Shown piece after piece: positions 37,648 to 49,177 of a stretch of DNA of 64,000 nucleotides. Under the pieces are notes generated by a model. That model worked only from the letters and a program-made list of their open reading frames with translations, ran no database searches and had not been told where the DNA came from. This stretch comes from Bugula neritina (lineage: Eukaryota; Bryozoa; Gymnolaemata; Cheilostomatida; Bugulidae). A program made the translations under genes and the position numbers. Location: NCBI GenBank assembly GCA_964035545.1, contig CAXIUT010000277.1:1-64000 (forward strand), read 5' to 3'. Positions within the stretch are counted from its first letter, which is position 1. Each line of letters opens with the position of its first letter.

Positions 37648-39255
37648 ATGAACTAGCATCGCGAACTATCATCTAAACTCTACAAAACATATCTAATAAT
37701 ACTAATAGTAGGCTTACTGATACTATTGACATTCTTCTTCTTTTTCAACAACTTCTTCACCAACTCGACAACTAACTACCCTTCTCACAAAACAAATCAA
37801 TAACAAACTCTAAAAACCATCCTCAAAACTACAACAGCAACCGCTACAGCCATTCTCACTTCTATTGATAACAACATCAAACACGAAGTCAGTATCTAGA
37901 GTCCAGGTATTTACTGTTAGAGTACTATGAATTACAGTCAATGCCTGGCTCTTCAATAATCTGACAGTAATAATGCAGTAATTCGATAGAAAGAGAAGAC
38001 ATCGACTTCTTTTCGGTGTATGGTTGGATCTTGTTGGTAGGTAGCGGGATTGTATGATTATTTTTGGGGATTTAGAAGACGATTCGATTTCTTTAAATAT
38101 TTTTATATCCAGTACAAAAGTGCTAATGACTAAGGCAGCTTTATTGCGCCTTCTTTGGAGGTGGAAATTGTTGATAGAAATGTGATTACTACTAGTAATT
38201 AGTGGAATTATCAATATTCTAATGGTAGTTTGGTTGTTTCTAAATTGTACACTGGTAGTGTATCAAATATAACATTATACATAGTATTAGACTCAGCAGT
38301 ACTATAACAAACCTATAACATCGATTTAAATCAATTTAACTATCAGATATCAACTTATCCAACATCCTTTTCAACAGAATAATAACAATTAACTTTTAAC
38401 AACTACCTGTGGTACATTTATCCTTTGCTGTGTTTAATACCAATATCTTTATTTTTAATAAACCATCTTAAAAATTTACTATCATAGTGGTAGCGTATAA
38501 ATTTCAGAAACTTAAACGTTCTTGACAGTTTGTATCGTTACCAGTTAAATTCAATATTCAGTGGTAAAAAACTCCATAATTCTACAATTTTAGGTTAAAA
38601 CATCATGTCGGAATTCTACTAAAATTTATCAGACATCCTCGACAGCAGCTACTCATCACTCCTTGCTCGTTAGTGCATCAGATAGAAGGAGTAGCCGTAT
38701 CGATTCGGTCCTTTGCTGGACAAAATCAAAAGCAAGTTCATCACTTAGATCAAAATACACCAAGAGTAGAGAAATAAACATCTATCTGACCTGAAATACC
38801 AGATCAAAAACTCTATCTTAGAGATAGCCTAAAGTGTAAATCGTAAAATAAAGGAAACATACACTAGATGTCGGTAGTTGCAATTGACTCGTGCTTTCTT
38901 TTATCATGCCTATCTATCGCTCATATAGCCCATTGCTAAATTTTAGGAGAGAATGAGGTCGGATTCTACTCCTCTGCCCTAATCAGTTGTATCGTTGTTG
39001 AGGTATATGAATCAAACGATATATTCTGAGGATATTAAGTTTGCTTTTAAGTTTGCCTTTGTTTTTCCCAGGGGAGTGGAAGAGGAGTTGATCATGCGGT
39101 TGCAGTATAATTTGCTGCAGAGGTATTTGGGTGGGCTTAAGGAGTTGGATGTTGGGTTGGCGTATTGTAGGGTTTTGGGATTGGAAAAGGAACTTAAATA
39201 TCTGCAGGAAGGAATTGATAATAAAAAATATATCTTTTTGACCTATCTCAAATGA
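37648..39255 (+). CDS. Two-pass membrane protein with large lumenal domain, unknown
   Basis: One intact intronless frame, ATG 37648 to TGA 39253-39255, 535 aa. An N-terminal transmembrane helix (LIILIVGLLILLTFFFFF) is followed by about 210 residues rich in Asn, Ser and N-x-S/T sites (probably lumenal or extracellular). A second helix (YIYPLLCLIPISLFLINHL) and about 260 residues of charged, helical sequence complete the protein. The topology resembles sensory receptors with two helices flanking an outside domain, but I see no kinase, cyclase or other output domain. I do not recognise a family. Confidence 0.82.
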
Positions 39256-39380
39256 TATCTACTCTTATTTCATTATTTATGGATCATAGGATGTAGATAT
39301 TTAACTAATACATCATTATTTAACTAAACATAACTAGATATTTAACTAATGCATAAGTAGATGTTTAACTAACATAACAA

Positions 39381-40133
39381 TCATTTTATTTACTTCTAGT
39401 AATGTTAATTAATAAACTTCCACTTATTTCCAATCCATTCTTTGATCTTCCCCAACTGCCTGATATCCATCTAATGCCCAAACTAATAACTCTAATAATC
39501 AACCATCAACTCCTGATCCAATAACACCCTATAACTATTTCTGGCCTAGTTCTATTTGACTATTTGATCTTTTTTACCGTGCATTAACAAAATAGGCAAT
39601 TTCGTTGTATTTGTCATTGATGTCGAATTGAGAAGGTAGCCGCTTGATGATATTATTCCTGCTGGTGTGTTGGGTGTAGATAGACCGTAGTAGAGAGATA
39701 GGACTGCTCCTTGGCTGAAACCGCCAACGAATATTCTGTGTTGCGGGTTGATATTGCTCTATAGATCTTGCTATTGCCAATACTACTATTCTTCTTTGGT
39801 GTATTTGGCTATTATGTCAGTTGCTTGGTTTAGTTGTCGGAAGTCGTAGATTTGGTTTTAGGGCAAATTGAATCTTTTCTATGATTTGAGGTCGAACCAT
39901 GCGTTTGTTTATTACTGGGTGAGTGAGAGGTATCTTTTCGGACTGTGGAGGAGTTTTATGCGACAGGAGTGGTAGAGAGGGGAGTTGAGGTGGGTGAAAA
40001 AGGAAAGGAATGAGGTTTGATTGTCGTTGATGCCATGTAGCCAGATAAGAGAATGGGTTGGTTTCTTGTGAGTTAGAGTTATGGAGAGGTCAGAAGGGTT
40101 TTTTAGTATTTTTGGGAGTTTTAGAGATTTCAT
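39381..40133 (-). CDS. Acyl-protein thioesterase / carboxylesterase-like alpha/beta hydrolase
   Basis: ATG 40133, TGA 39381-39383, 250 aa, no intron. It carries the phospholipase/carboxylesterase (LYPLA/APT) signature: LIWLHGINDNQTSF as the oxyanion region, GGFSQGAVLSLYYGL with the nucleophile Ser (about 39715), LLMHGKKDQIV with the acid, and FGHQMD with the His. The length fits the family. Such enzymes remove palmitate from cysteine side chains or hydrolyse lysophospholipids. The order and spacing of the triad are complete, so activity is expected. Confidence 0.9.
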
Positions 40134-40455
40134 TGAGATTAGATATGGTTTAGTTGAGTTAGTTATGGTATTATTATTAAATATGATAATATTGCTATTG
40201 ATATTGCTATTGTTATTAAGGGTGTAATATTTATTTAAAAGGGATGTTAATAAATTACTTAAATAATAATAATTGCGTTAAAATAATAGAATATATTATG
40301 ATATTGACTAGTATTATAATTAATATGAATTTTAGATTAACTTAATAAGATATTTTATATTTTTTCAGTATTTCCTTCATAAAGTTATCCAAAAAGAAAC
40401 TCTAGCCCACCTAAATACGATAATATCATCATTCTAACACAATTATCATATAATA

Positions 40456-40680
40456 TCAACAATACAACACTTTTATTTCTTTTTAATATTCCAAAAGATC
40501 AAATCTATGCATAATTTTCAAACCATGCCAACCATCATTCTCATAAATAGTAACATATTTATCAAGTTAACTACTATTAAAACCATATTCTTTATTATCT
40601 ATTGAAAAATCAGATGATTTTTAACTCAAAAGATCAACATAGATGTTCTCTATCTTCAAAAAATATCCCTTTTTTTACAT
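40456..40680 (-). CDS. Small protein, unknown
   Basis: ATG 40680, TGA 40456-40458, 74 aa, no intron. The reading (for example NKEYGFNSSQLDKYVTIYEN DGWHGL) has balanced, protein-like composition. Two codons are TAA/TAG (Gln), which hides it from a standard-code search. No family recognised. The remaining 40134-40455 and 40681-40816 stretches show only A/T-rich sequence. Confidence 0.6.
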
Positions 40681-40816
40681 ATATCATTACTACTATTAAC
40701 TAATATACACCTCAAACTCTTTAGATCTACCTAATTATGATCATTATATATGCAATATCAATCCGCTGCATTTTTCAATTGAATAATAAAGACAAATGAT
40801 AGATAAATGGATTCAA

Positions 40817-41352
40817 TCAATCTTTGATTTTTCTGGTGATGATGGTATAGAATTAGTCGTTAGAGACCAATCCATCGCAATCAGTGTCAGCTCTGGTGAT
40901 GAGTTCATCGATTTAAGCATTGCTGATATCTTAGCCTAGATCTTGAGCAACTCTTCTTAGATTTTTGGCTGAAATAAAGCCTGTCCTTTAGTCGTCGTAA
41001 AGAGCAAATATTTTATCGATGTTGGCTCTTGAATCTTTGTCGTTGACTCTTTTTGTCATCAAAGTCACCCATTCTCCAAAGTCGATTGTCCCATTCCCGT
41101 CAGCATCCAAGTCAGATATCATCTGGAAAATAGCTGCACTTTTTGATTCAAAGCCCAATGAAGTCATAGCTGCTTTAAGTTCTAAGTAAAAGAGGTATTA
41201 CCTTTGATATCGATTGACCCTCCTTGGTCGGTATCGAAGAGGTCGAAGGCAGCTTTGATCGAGGTGACTTCTTCTTATGTGATTCCGTTTTTGGCAAATG
41301 CTTTAGGATCGAAACCTGATTTAGCTGGTGCTGGGGCCTTTACTTTGCTCAT
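40817..41352 (-). CDS. Centrin, copy 2
   Basis: ATG 41352, TGA 40817-40819. The length (536 nt) and the 20-nt intron (41182-41201) match copy 1, and the product is the same 171 aa apart from possible rare substitutions; the visible differences are silent or in flanks. The 5' flank is shared for about 40 nt. Surrounding genes differ from those at copy 1, so this is a dispersed duplicate and not part of one long block. Confidence 0.93.
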
Positions 41353-41513
41353 TAAAGATATATTAGACGGGATTAAATTAATAAAATATAAACAACGAAA
41401 TAAAAACTACTAAAGTTATAAATCTAATATAATAATAATAAAATTATCAATATAAAGAAAAATAAGTACTACTAGTATTAAATATTAAATCCAACAACTA
41501 ACTCAAATATTAT

Positions 41514-42832
41514 ATGCATAAAAATGAACCGCCTTTTATTATATTTGATAACATATTTAAATCCTCCCTTTTCTTCAATTCCCATATTTTTAGCACTATA
41601 TTGATAACAAGAATGGGTATTTGCTAAAAATAGCCAATATCGAATATCTCCACTAGATAGACTGCGATACAATAGCGTTAGATAGATGCGCATAATGCAA
41701 TAAAAAAATAACAAACCAATATTGTCTACCTCTATCTATCAGATTTAACAACTTGTTTTCAACTACAATACTTTAAACCACCACTCCCTTCCTCTAACTA
41801 AGAACTTGCGGACATACAGTCCATCAAAACTGTTTATCTAAAAATTATATAAACCAATGATAAAGTTGTACCTTGCTAGCTATGTGGCTATGAAAGCAAT
41901 TGGTTTTTACCACTGTATGTTTTGGAAATATAGCAAAAAGACAAAATCAATATTTATGGATAGTTTCTCTAGAATTTTAATATCAAATTAGGCCGTTTGT
42001 TTCCTATCTAGTACAATCATGTCCTTGATGTGCATTAATAGGGTTAATTTGGTATCGATCAATTGCTATTCATGTCGATGGCATCGATAATGGCTGTTAT
42101 CCTTTTGCTAACTGGCAATATTTTACTACCAACCAGTACTACATTATTAAATTTTTTATTAGTTGTTTTAAAAGCATTATAGTGGTTATAAATAGTTGCC
42201 TTTTGAAAGTAGTATAGAAATGAAAAAGAGTCAATTTACTAAAATATCTAGTACAATTGCTATCGCCTGGAAATAGCTATCATATCTCATGCCAGTAGCA
42301 CTGTGATCAGACACGAGAAACGAAGGAGATAGGAGGATCAATGACAAAATCATCAATGTGTATGATTAGATCTATCGCAATTGAAAAGGTAGTAGTTGAT
42401 TCCTGAGTTGAGAACTTCATTTAAGAACGTGCATTATCCTAAAATAATAAATTCTATTTTATTACATCCCTCAAAATCACTGTATGAACTGCAATAGACC
42501 AGAAAGATCTGTCACAGTTGCCTCAAAATGACAAAATCATTCAAAATGTGCATAATATGCAAAACGTGTCATGCTTCTCTTGCCAACCCAGTGAAAGATA
42601 TCATATTGAGTAGTATCATGATGGCGAGGGTGTTTTTTTGGATAATAGTAAGGGGGCGGTTATATATTGCAGTGGAGGTCGATTCGGGTTGATGAGGTTG
42701 GTGTATCATGATGTGTTGGAGGGGAAAGGCAAAAAGGAGAGGTTTGCGCTTGTTGGGGAGAAGTGGGATTAGGTTGTGAGAGATGTGTTGTGTGGGCGGG
42801 TAAGTAAAGTTGTTAGGTGTAGTGATTGGTGA
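41514..42832 (+). CDS. UBR-like E3 ligase, C-terminal paralogue (truncated)
   Basis: ATG 41514; last stop TGA 42830-42832. The first frame reads to about 42204 and includes a CxxC pair (PCQLCGYESNWF) in the position of the UBR RING. The end (about 42500-42800) reads DLSQLP, CFSCQP and a Gly-rich stretch ending in VVRDVLCG, colinear with the C-terminal zinc region of the larger UBR gene downstream. There is no UBR box, so this is either a separate short paralogue or a degenerate tandem copy. Probable microintrons near 42195 (15 or 18 nt, removing a TGA) and 42293 (16 nt) are needed; the exact exon chain is not resolved. Confidence 0.5.
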
Positions 42833-43189
42833 TCTAGTATTATGTTGTTATTATTAAATTTTAATAAGTATTTATTATTTGATGTATTTTAATCAATCAA
42901 TTACCTTTTAACTTCTTTTAAGTTTCTTTTATAGTTTTTTAGCTTGATTTAATCAATTATACCATGTAAATAAAATATGATTTATTCTTATTAAAATACG
43001 AAAATAGTAGAATTAATATCTCTTTTTCATAATATTTTTATCACTATTTAAACAATTCTATAACCATAACTTATCAACATCAATATGATATAAAAATGGC
43101 TATCAATTATTGACTCTTTTTTGCCTAATAAAACACCTCTATTCTTATATGCTCCCAACATAAACGAAATAAATATTAATTCTTTATTA
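42833..43189. other. Intergenic between the two UBR-like genes
   Basis: 357 bp, T-rich then A-rich, no coding signal seen. It should contain the promoter of the full-length UBR gene. Confidence 0.55.
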
Positions 43190-46100
43190 ATGGGCAGTTC
43201 AAATCAGAAGTAATCCCAGTAGACAAAAATAAAAGACGACCAAACAACTCCAGCGATCATATAGCAAGCTCACCTCATCAGTCCTCGTCTCCACAAACTA
43301 ACTCAATGCATCATCAACTGCATCACATCATAAAAATACGACCAAATAACACAGTAGCTCAAAGGAATGACCTACTCGCTCCCTCGTGATGGATTTCCTC
43401 TGTGCATGTCGACTGTTTCTGAATGTATTTATATCGATGAGATAGATTATCAGGATTAGAAAGGGCTGGAGGTGATTTGTCCCTAGTGCTATGGCAATTT
43501 CAAGATGCAGGATTAAAGGTTGAGTATAATAGAAGGAGAGGAGAAGATATGCGGGTGTGGCAACAGATAAATCAAAGGAGCGATTTGTCGGGAACACCAG
43601 GGTGGAAAATAATAGTGGATGAGTAGAGTGAGAAGTTGTTGAAATAGTAAATAAAATTTTTATTTAATTTAGTGCTTAATATGAAGAACTCACTGAAGTA
43701 GTCAAAACTAACATAAGAGAAGTTATTTAAGCTAGTATAGATACTACTAAATTACATAAACAATTTATGCATAAAAAGCAATACTACATCAAAATTGATA
43801 ATGTAGATAGTAACCCAGCATCCATAGCAAATCCAATAGAAAACAATATTCTAGTAGTTAGTTCTATATTCTGGTGTTGAAGAGCTAATGCCTGAAATAA
43901 GTCTTATGCTCTAGAATTTTATAAAAACTGATGCGTAGAAAGAGAAGTTGGTGATGTTGAAATATAAGTATTTGACTACAAGTCATCCGATTGGTTTGGA
44001 GGTGGTCAAAGTGATGGAAAGTGTTGGGTTGACTTGCCAATGTTTCCCGTAATCCTATCTCAAATACTACCAAAAATAGATAAAAGTTGTAATGGAGAAA
44101 TTGGATGTGAGTAATTTATAGTAGGTGGCTAATAAATATGAATCTCTCTACAAATAGTTATAAAGTTTATTAGACCATTAAAAAAGTTCATTTATATTTT
44201 ATAGCATCTTCATGCAGACTAAATTAGTCAACATATTCAACTTCTAGCCATACTACGTCAACAACTACTAGGCGAGTGACTAGATCAACAATATTACTTT
44301 GCATTACTCTTTTATTTTTATTGAAGCGGTGAGGATGTTAAGAAAACAGTCTGACGGAAAATAGATTTTATAGGGATTTTTAAAAGAGTGTTATCATCAG
44401 ATGGTCAATCGAGACAGTCAAACTTTTAATCGAGTCTATGAGAGGTTGTTTTCTGGAATAGTTTTTTGCTATTGGAATAATAACATCCCCTCGCGTTAGG
44501 AGTTAACTCAAATAGTGGGGTAGATGAGGACAGAGGATGTGATTAATCTGATTATCAATTTTGTACAATTTCGCATCCTTTCAGCCAATTAATATTCATA
44601 GCTGATTATCAATTGCGGAATTAGTGGACGGCAGGGTCGCAACATCGCTCCCATGGAAATACTCGCCTTGGATTAATACTATCTCAAAATACTGATGTCT
44701 TTACTGGATCGAGGATAGATCAGGATATTGTATCAGTAGTATATCAATCCTCGACTGGGAGACTGGATATCGAAAAACCAGTTGGATTCAAGCAATATCA
44801 AAGACCATCTGCGTACTCTATCGTAATTTTTATCAATAGTCATGTCGAGTATCACATCTGCTCTGTCTGAGATGATATTGAAAGTAAATTAGAGTTCACT
44901 AGAGACATAGGACTACAAAATGATGGGGAATTTGCTGTGGATTTTTGAGAATGGAGATTCTGGGTAGTTTAAAAATTATTTATCTAAATTTGTTGAGGAG
45001 TAATATCGGGTTATTGGTTTTATTAAGAAATAGAGTGTGATTGATAATAAAAAAATAAAGTTGAAGGGGTAGTTGTAGACAAAGTCCTGCTATTTAGTAA
45101 TTCTAAATATTTGCCTTAGTAGATGTAGTATTAACAGTATTAGAAAATAATCGGTTCTAGTATAATATATAAAAATTAGCTGCTTGACAACTGCTGCAAC
45201 GATGGCACTCTGCGTTAGATTTTATAGATATACAAAAAATGTGCAATATTGATTTCAAACAATTCCTTCTAGCACAAAAAATACCAAAAAGAAATATCTT
45301 TATCTATCTAGATACTATGCAATATCTACATGCTAACGAAATCATCATAAATATATTAAATAATTGATGTTTTAGGCAAGAAAGTTACTCGTTTATAGCC
45401 TAAGATACAAATATTTTTTAGGAAGATATTCGACAGGGAAATGGTGGATGAAGGAGATGGCAATAAATAAAAAATATAAAAAAAGAAAAGAAGCTATAAG
45501 CTATCAAGTAAAAACAAAACAAATGTTACTAATACATAAAGTTAGTAAAGATAAACTCGATCTCTAATGCATCTTCTGCAAAAACTCATAAGAAGGATAA
45601 CCCTATCTGCTTGGCCATTTCCGCTATAACAACTTCTACTCCAAGAAAGTACTACAAATGGATGTGCCCTTCATGTAGTTTACGACCTGTGGACATTCAG
45701 CGCATTAGAAGTGTTTGACTGAGATGCATAAGGGGGAGTTAGAATATGGTATCCTTGCATCCTTTGCAAATCTATTACCAATATATTGCTTCCTCTTAAT
45801 GCTGCCTAGTTGAGCGATGAGAAACGGTTTGGAAAGATACTTGATTTTTTGAAGAATTTTGCAGCTACTTACACCTTCTTTTTCTAGAATAGAAAGCCTT
45901 TGGTGTAATTTGAGTCAATGATATAACTGGAGTGTATAAACTACTATTTAAGACACTGATATACTCACTAACTATCTACCCGATAGTGAATTACTCATAT
46001 TTCCAAAGAAACCAATTTCCAGTGTTGAAATTTATCTATGATTTACTATTTTTTACTCATAAAAAAGTAAAAAATCTAACTTTCAGTGCAAATTACTAGC

Positions 46101-46731
46101 TAAAAGATAAAAATGAACTAACGAATGTCTTTTACTATCACAGATACCAACTATAATTCATGATATTGAATGATTTTAGCAATATGCCTTTGCAGAGGAA
46201 GGTAGACGAATACAGAGACACATTATAAGAGTAACTGACTGCATTATACGACTAGATATCTTAAAACTTGAGTGGTTAGAAAGAATCTTTTGATATTTAG
46301 TTCAAATAGGGTAGATATAGCGAGATGATAAAGGGAAGGATATTCAAGCCACCAAAAGATCTGTCATAGTTGCGATCATTAAAGAAACAATGTAGTAGTT
46401 GCAAGGCTACATCTGACAACTTCTTTATCTGTTTGTTATGTTAGTAGAGTTACTGTGGTAAATGCAAAGATGTCAGCAAGGTGCATGCGGTAGAGGAGCA
46501 TTTGGGTGAGACAGTGTTTATTAATGGATATAGTGGGGAGTATTCTTATATGCATGAGGAGTTGACAGGGAATTTTAGTTCTATTTATGTGGATTATTTG
46601 GGACATGAGGCAAGGGTAAAAAGAATGTGCTGAAAGGATAGTTTACATTGAATGAGAGTGGCTGGAGCAAGATTGTTAATGATGTAGTTTGCGATAGAAT
46701 TCATAAGGAAGTGATGAGAATCAAAGGATGA
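43190..46731 (+). CDS. UBR-type (N-recognin) E3 ubiquitin ligase
   Basis: ATG 43190, TGA 46729-46731, about 1150 aa. The N-terminus carries a UBR-box-like zinc region (CPQCYGNFKMQ, then ICGCGNRQIKGAICREHQGG, about 43480-43600). A first intron at 43628-43647 is exactly 20 nt. A helical middle follows (LLDRGQIRILYQQYINPRLG and others), then a UBR-type RING (CIFCKNSQEGQP, TTCGHSAHQKC, CILCKSITNILLPLN, about 45570-45830) and the C-terminal zinc segment (CSSCKATSDNFFICLLCQQ, about 46395) with YVDYLGHE. This is the order in UBR1/N-recognins, which bind destabilising N-termini and ubiquitinate the substrate. Several further joins between about 45120 and 46620 need microintrons or single-base corrections that I could not all place; two (about 45745 and 46605) look like missing bases. 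Confidence 0.75.
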
Positions 46732-46869
46732 TTTGTGTGGTTTATTTATAATTGATTATTAGTTTTTGATTATGGTTATAATATGGAATGGACAAGAGTG
46801 ATAGATTAAGCTATTTTACTGAACAACTTATGAAAAATATTCCGATTAAATAAATAATTTTATGATATT

Positions 46870-47711
46870 TACTAGTTTTTATCATTATCAATGAGAATTT
46901 CTAGTGTAATCTCTTCCTCTTCTTCTTTGAAATGGTCCAATAGAAGGCTAATCATGTCTTTCAGAACCTTTACTTTTTTAGGCTTATTTATCATATTTAT
47001 ACATCTATAACCAATGGTCTGTTGTTGAACTCGCCTTAGTTGTCATAGGTATATTCTGCTGGGTTCTTTTCTTGTAAAATGTTTGGCAGATATACCATTA
47101 GCTGGCAATAACCTAATCAACTAAAATATTTTTTAATTATTCAATATGTTACATAATACTGATCTTTCTTCAAAATTTCCACGAACAAGATCTAAACCAT
47201 TATAATAAGCAGCCTATATTAAGTACTAGCTTACACCAATTAGTCCTATTTTGACAGCAGAACGGATAACTATCGACCATTATTTAATATTTTTTGGATA
47301 TTATTTTATTTTCATCCATTCTTTGTTCTAAGTTATCACTTGTCCTCCATTCTGAGTTAAAAGTTTGACACAAAATCCAATGTTAATTTTATTTTGCAAA
47401 TTGAATCCATTTATAATCCGATGATAAACTTTCCACCCAATTTTAGTTTGATGCTAATGCTCGAATCGACTACGAATCGAATTGATTAATATCTGTCTGA
47501 ATATCATTCTAAATATTATTGATTTTTCATACTTGAATATCTAGATACTTTTAAGTATTTTATTGATGATGATAGTGAAGACTATTGGGATATTTATTTA
47601 TTCTTTTTCTTAGTAGTTTTATCTGAATAAGTTTTTATCGTTTCTTCTTTTGGATATTTTTTAGATTCTTTATTTGAACGCATTGAATAATTTTTTGATA
47701 AGTTTTCCCAT
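46870..47711 (-). CDS. Unknown protein, multi-exon
   Basis: ATG 47711. The first frame is open for about 220 codons (basic N-terminus, then a segment like GWKVYHRIINGFNLQNKINI and IRSAVKIGLIGV). A second piece (NILQEKNPAEYTYDNQGEF) ends at a 20-nt GT-AG intron (gtataaatatgataaataag, near 46988) and continues into a short acidic helix (DHFKEEEEEITLEILIDN). The exact 3' end is not resolved, so the lower coordinate is approximate. I do not recognise the family. Confidence 0.5.
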
Positions 47712-47797
47712 CTATCTAATCAATATCAAAGATAATATAAAATCTTAATTTCTATCATGTATTAGTAAATATTAATCTCTAAAATAGCCAATTTAAT

Positions 47798-49134
47798 TCA
47801 TATTTTATCAAAGATTATCAAAATCAATTCAGTTGCTTAACCTTATCTCTACTTCAAGACCATCTCCTTCTACTTACTTTCTTATTATCCTTCAACACAT
47901 TCTTCATCTGATTTATTCCCTCCAATCAAATTCTCAACTATATTATTGCGACTCATCTCACCAGTTATCTGCTAACTACTACCAAAACCAACCTTCAAAT
48001 CTACCTTTTCCTTCAACTTATTATCTTTATTACTTTGTTTCTCTTATTTTATCTATTTTTATGAAAAACAATCTTAGTACTTTTTAGCTATAAATGCGCC
48101 AACAAACAAAACAACCAAACCATATCACATGGACAGGCACAGTAAATACTGATAGCTGCATGATGGCAGGTCCTGGACATAGACCAGCTATCCCCCAACC
48201 CAGTCCAAACAAGCAGAACCAATGACTAACTTGCAATCGATGTTGTTTTTGTTTGGATTGAATAAATTTCTTCCCAAAAAAGACATCTTTCTATAAATAT
48301 CATAAAATATACTTTATTCTGATCATATAACTAAAAAGCAAGTAGATTGACAATAACTCCACAACCTAAAACAAACAACAAAGATGGATTCCAGTCATTG
48401 CCGATCCCCAAAAACCCAAGAATATTGCTTCTTCTCACCATACCAGCTGTCAACAGTCCCAGCCCGAAAACTAAACCTGTCAGAAAGTTATCAACTGCTA
48501 TCTGAATATCTAGCATAGTGATAACTTGTCATCTTGGGTCATAAAACCACCGATAATTGGTAATAATATTCCAATAGCTATGCATATATTTGATGAGACC
48601 CAGTGGTTGTATTATAGATTTGGGTTCAGTTACTAGTCGCTGAAGGGACCTAAACCAGTATGATACCTCAGTGTTGATATAGATATGCCGCATATAAGAA
48701 ATACTATGACTGCAACTAAAGATCTTATGCTCAATCTGGCCAATCCGCACAATCCATGTCCGCTGGTACATCCATTGCCCATTTTGGTGCCAAAACCCAC
48801 TAGAAGACCAGCCAACCCGTATCCAATATAAGATGTTCCTTAGGTGATCTTGTCTTTTAAGCCAAAAGGAGTAAAATTATTAGAGGTATCATATTGAAAA
48901 ATATCAAAAAAATAAACCTGATGCTAACAGCATACCACCTATAATTCCCAATTTCTATGGAATATCATCTATGTTTTAAAGATCTTTACCTCTCTGCCAG
49001 AAAAAGATGCCATAGATGGTACCACTCATTCCTGTAACCTTGCCTCTCAGACAGTAGTTGAGAGATGTAGCCAGGCCAAGGATAATACCGCCGATAGCTG
49101 CGTAGTAGAATGGATTTTAGTCGGTTACTACCAT
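47798..49134 (-). CDS. YeeE/YedE (DUF395) sulfur-compound transporter-like membrane protein
   Basis: ATG 49134, TGA 47798-47800, roughly 440 aa. It shows both halves of the YeeE/YedE family: the first with [20 protein letters not shown], the second ending in [20 protein letters not shown], plus about eight hydrophobic helices and a hydrophilic cytoplasmic tail of about 80 residues. In bacteria the family imports thiosulfate or related sulfur compounds; it is rare in eukaryotes and usually reads as laterally acquired. Codon use here, with TAA/TAG for Gln, matches the neighbours, so it is resident. Two single-base frame breaks fall in T runs (near 48895 and 48225), and a third junction near 48520 is unresolved. 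Confidence 0.75.
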
Positions 49135-49177
49135 CGGGAAAATATTAAATAAGCGTTAATTATTGTCGTATTAACAA

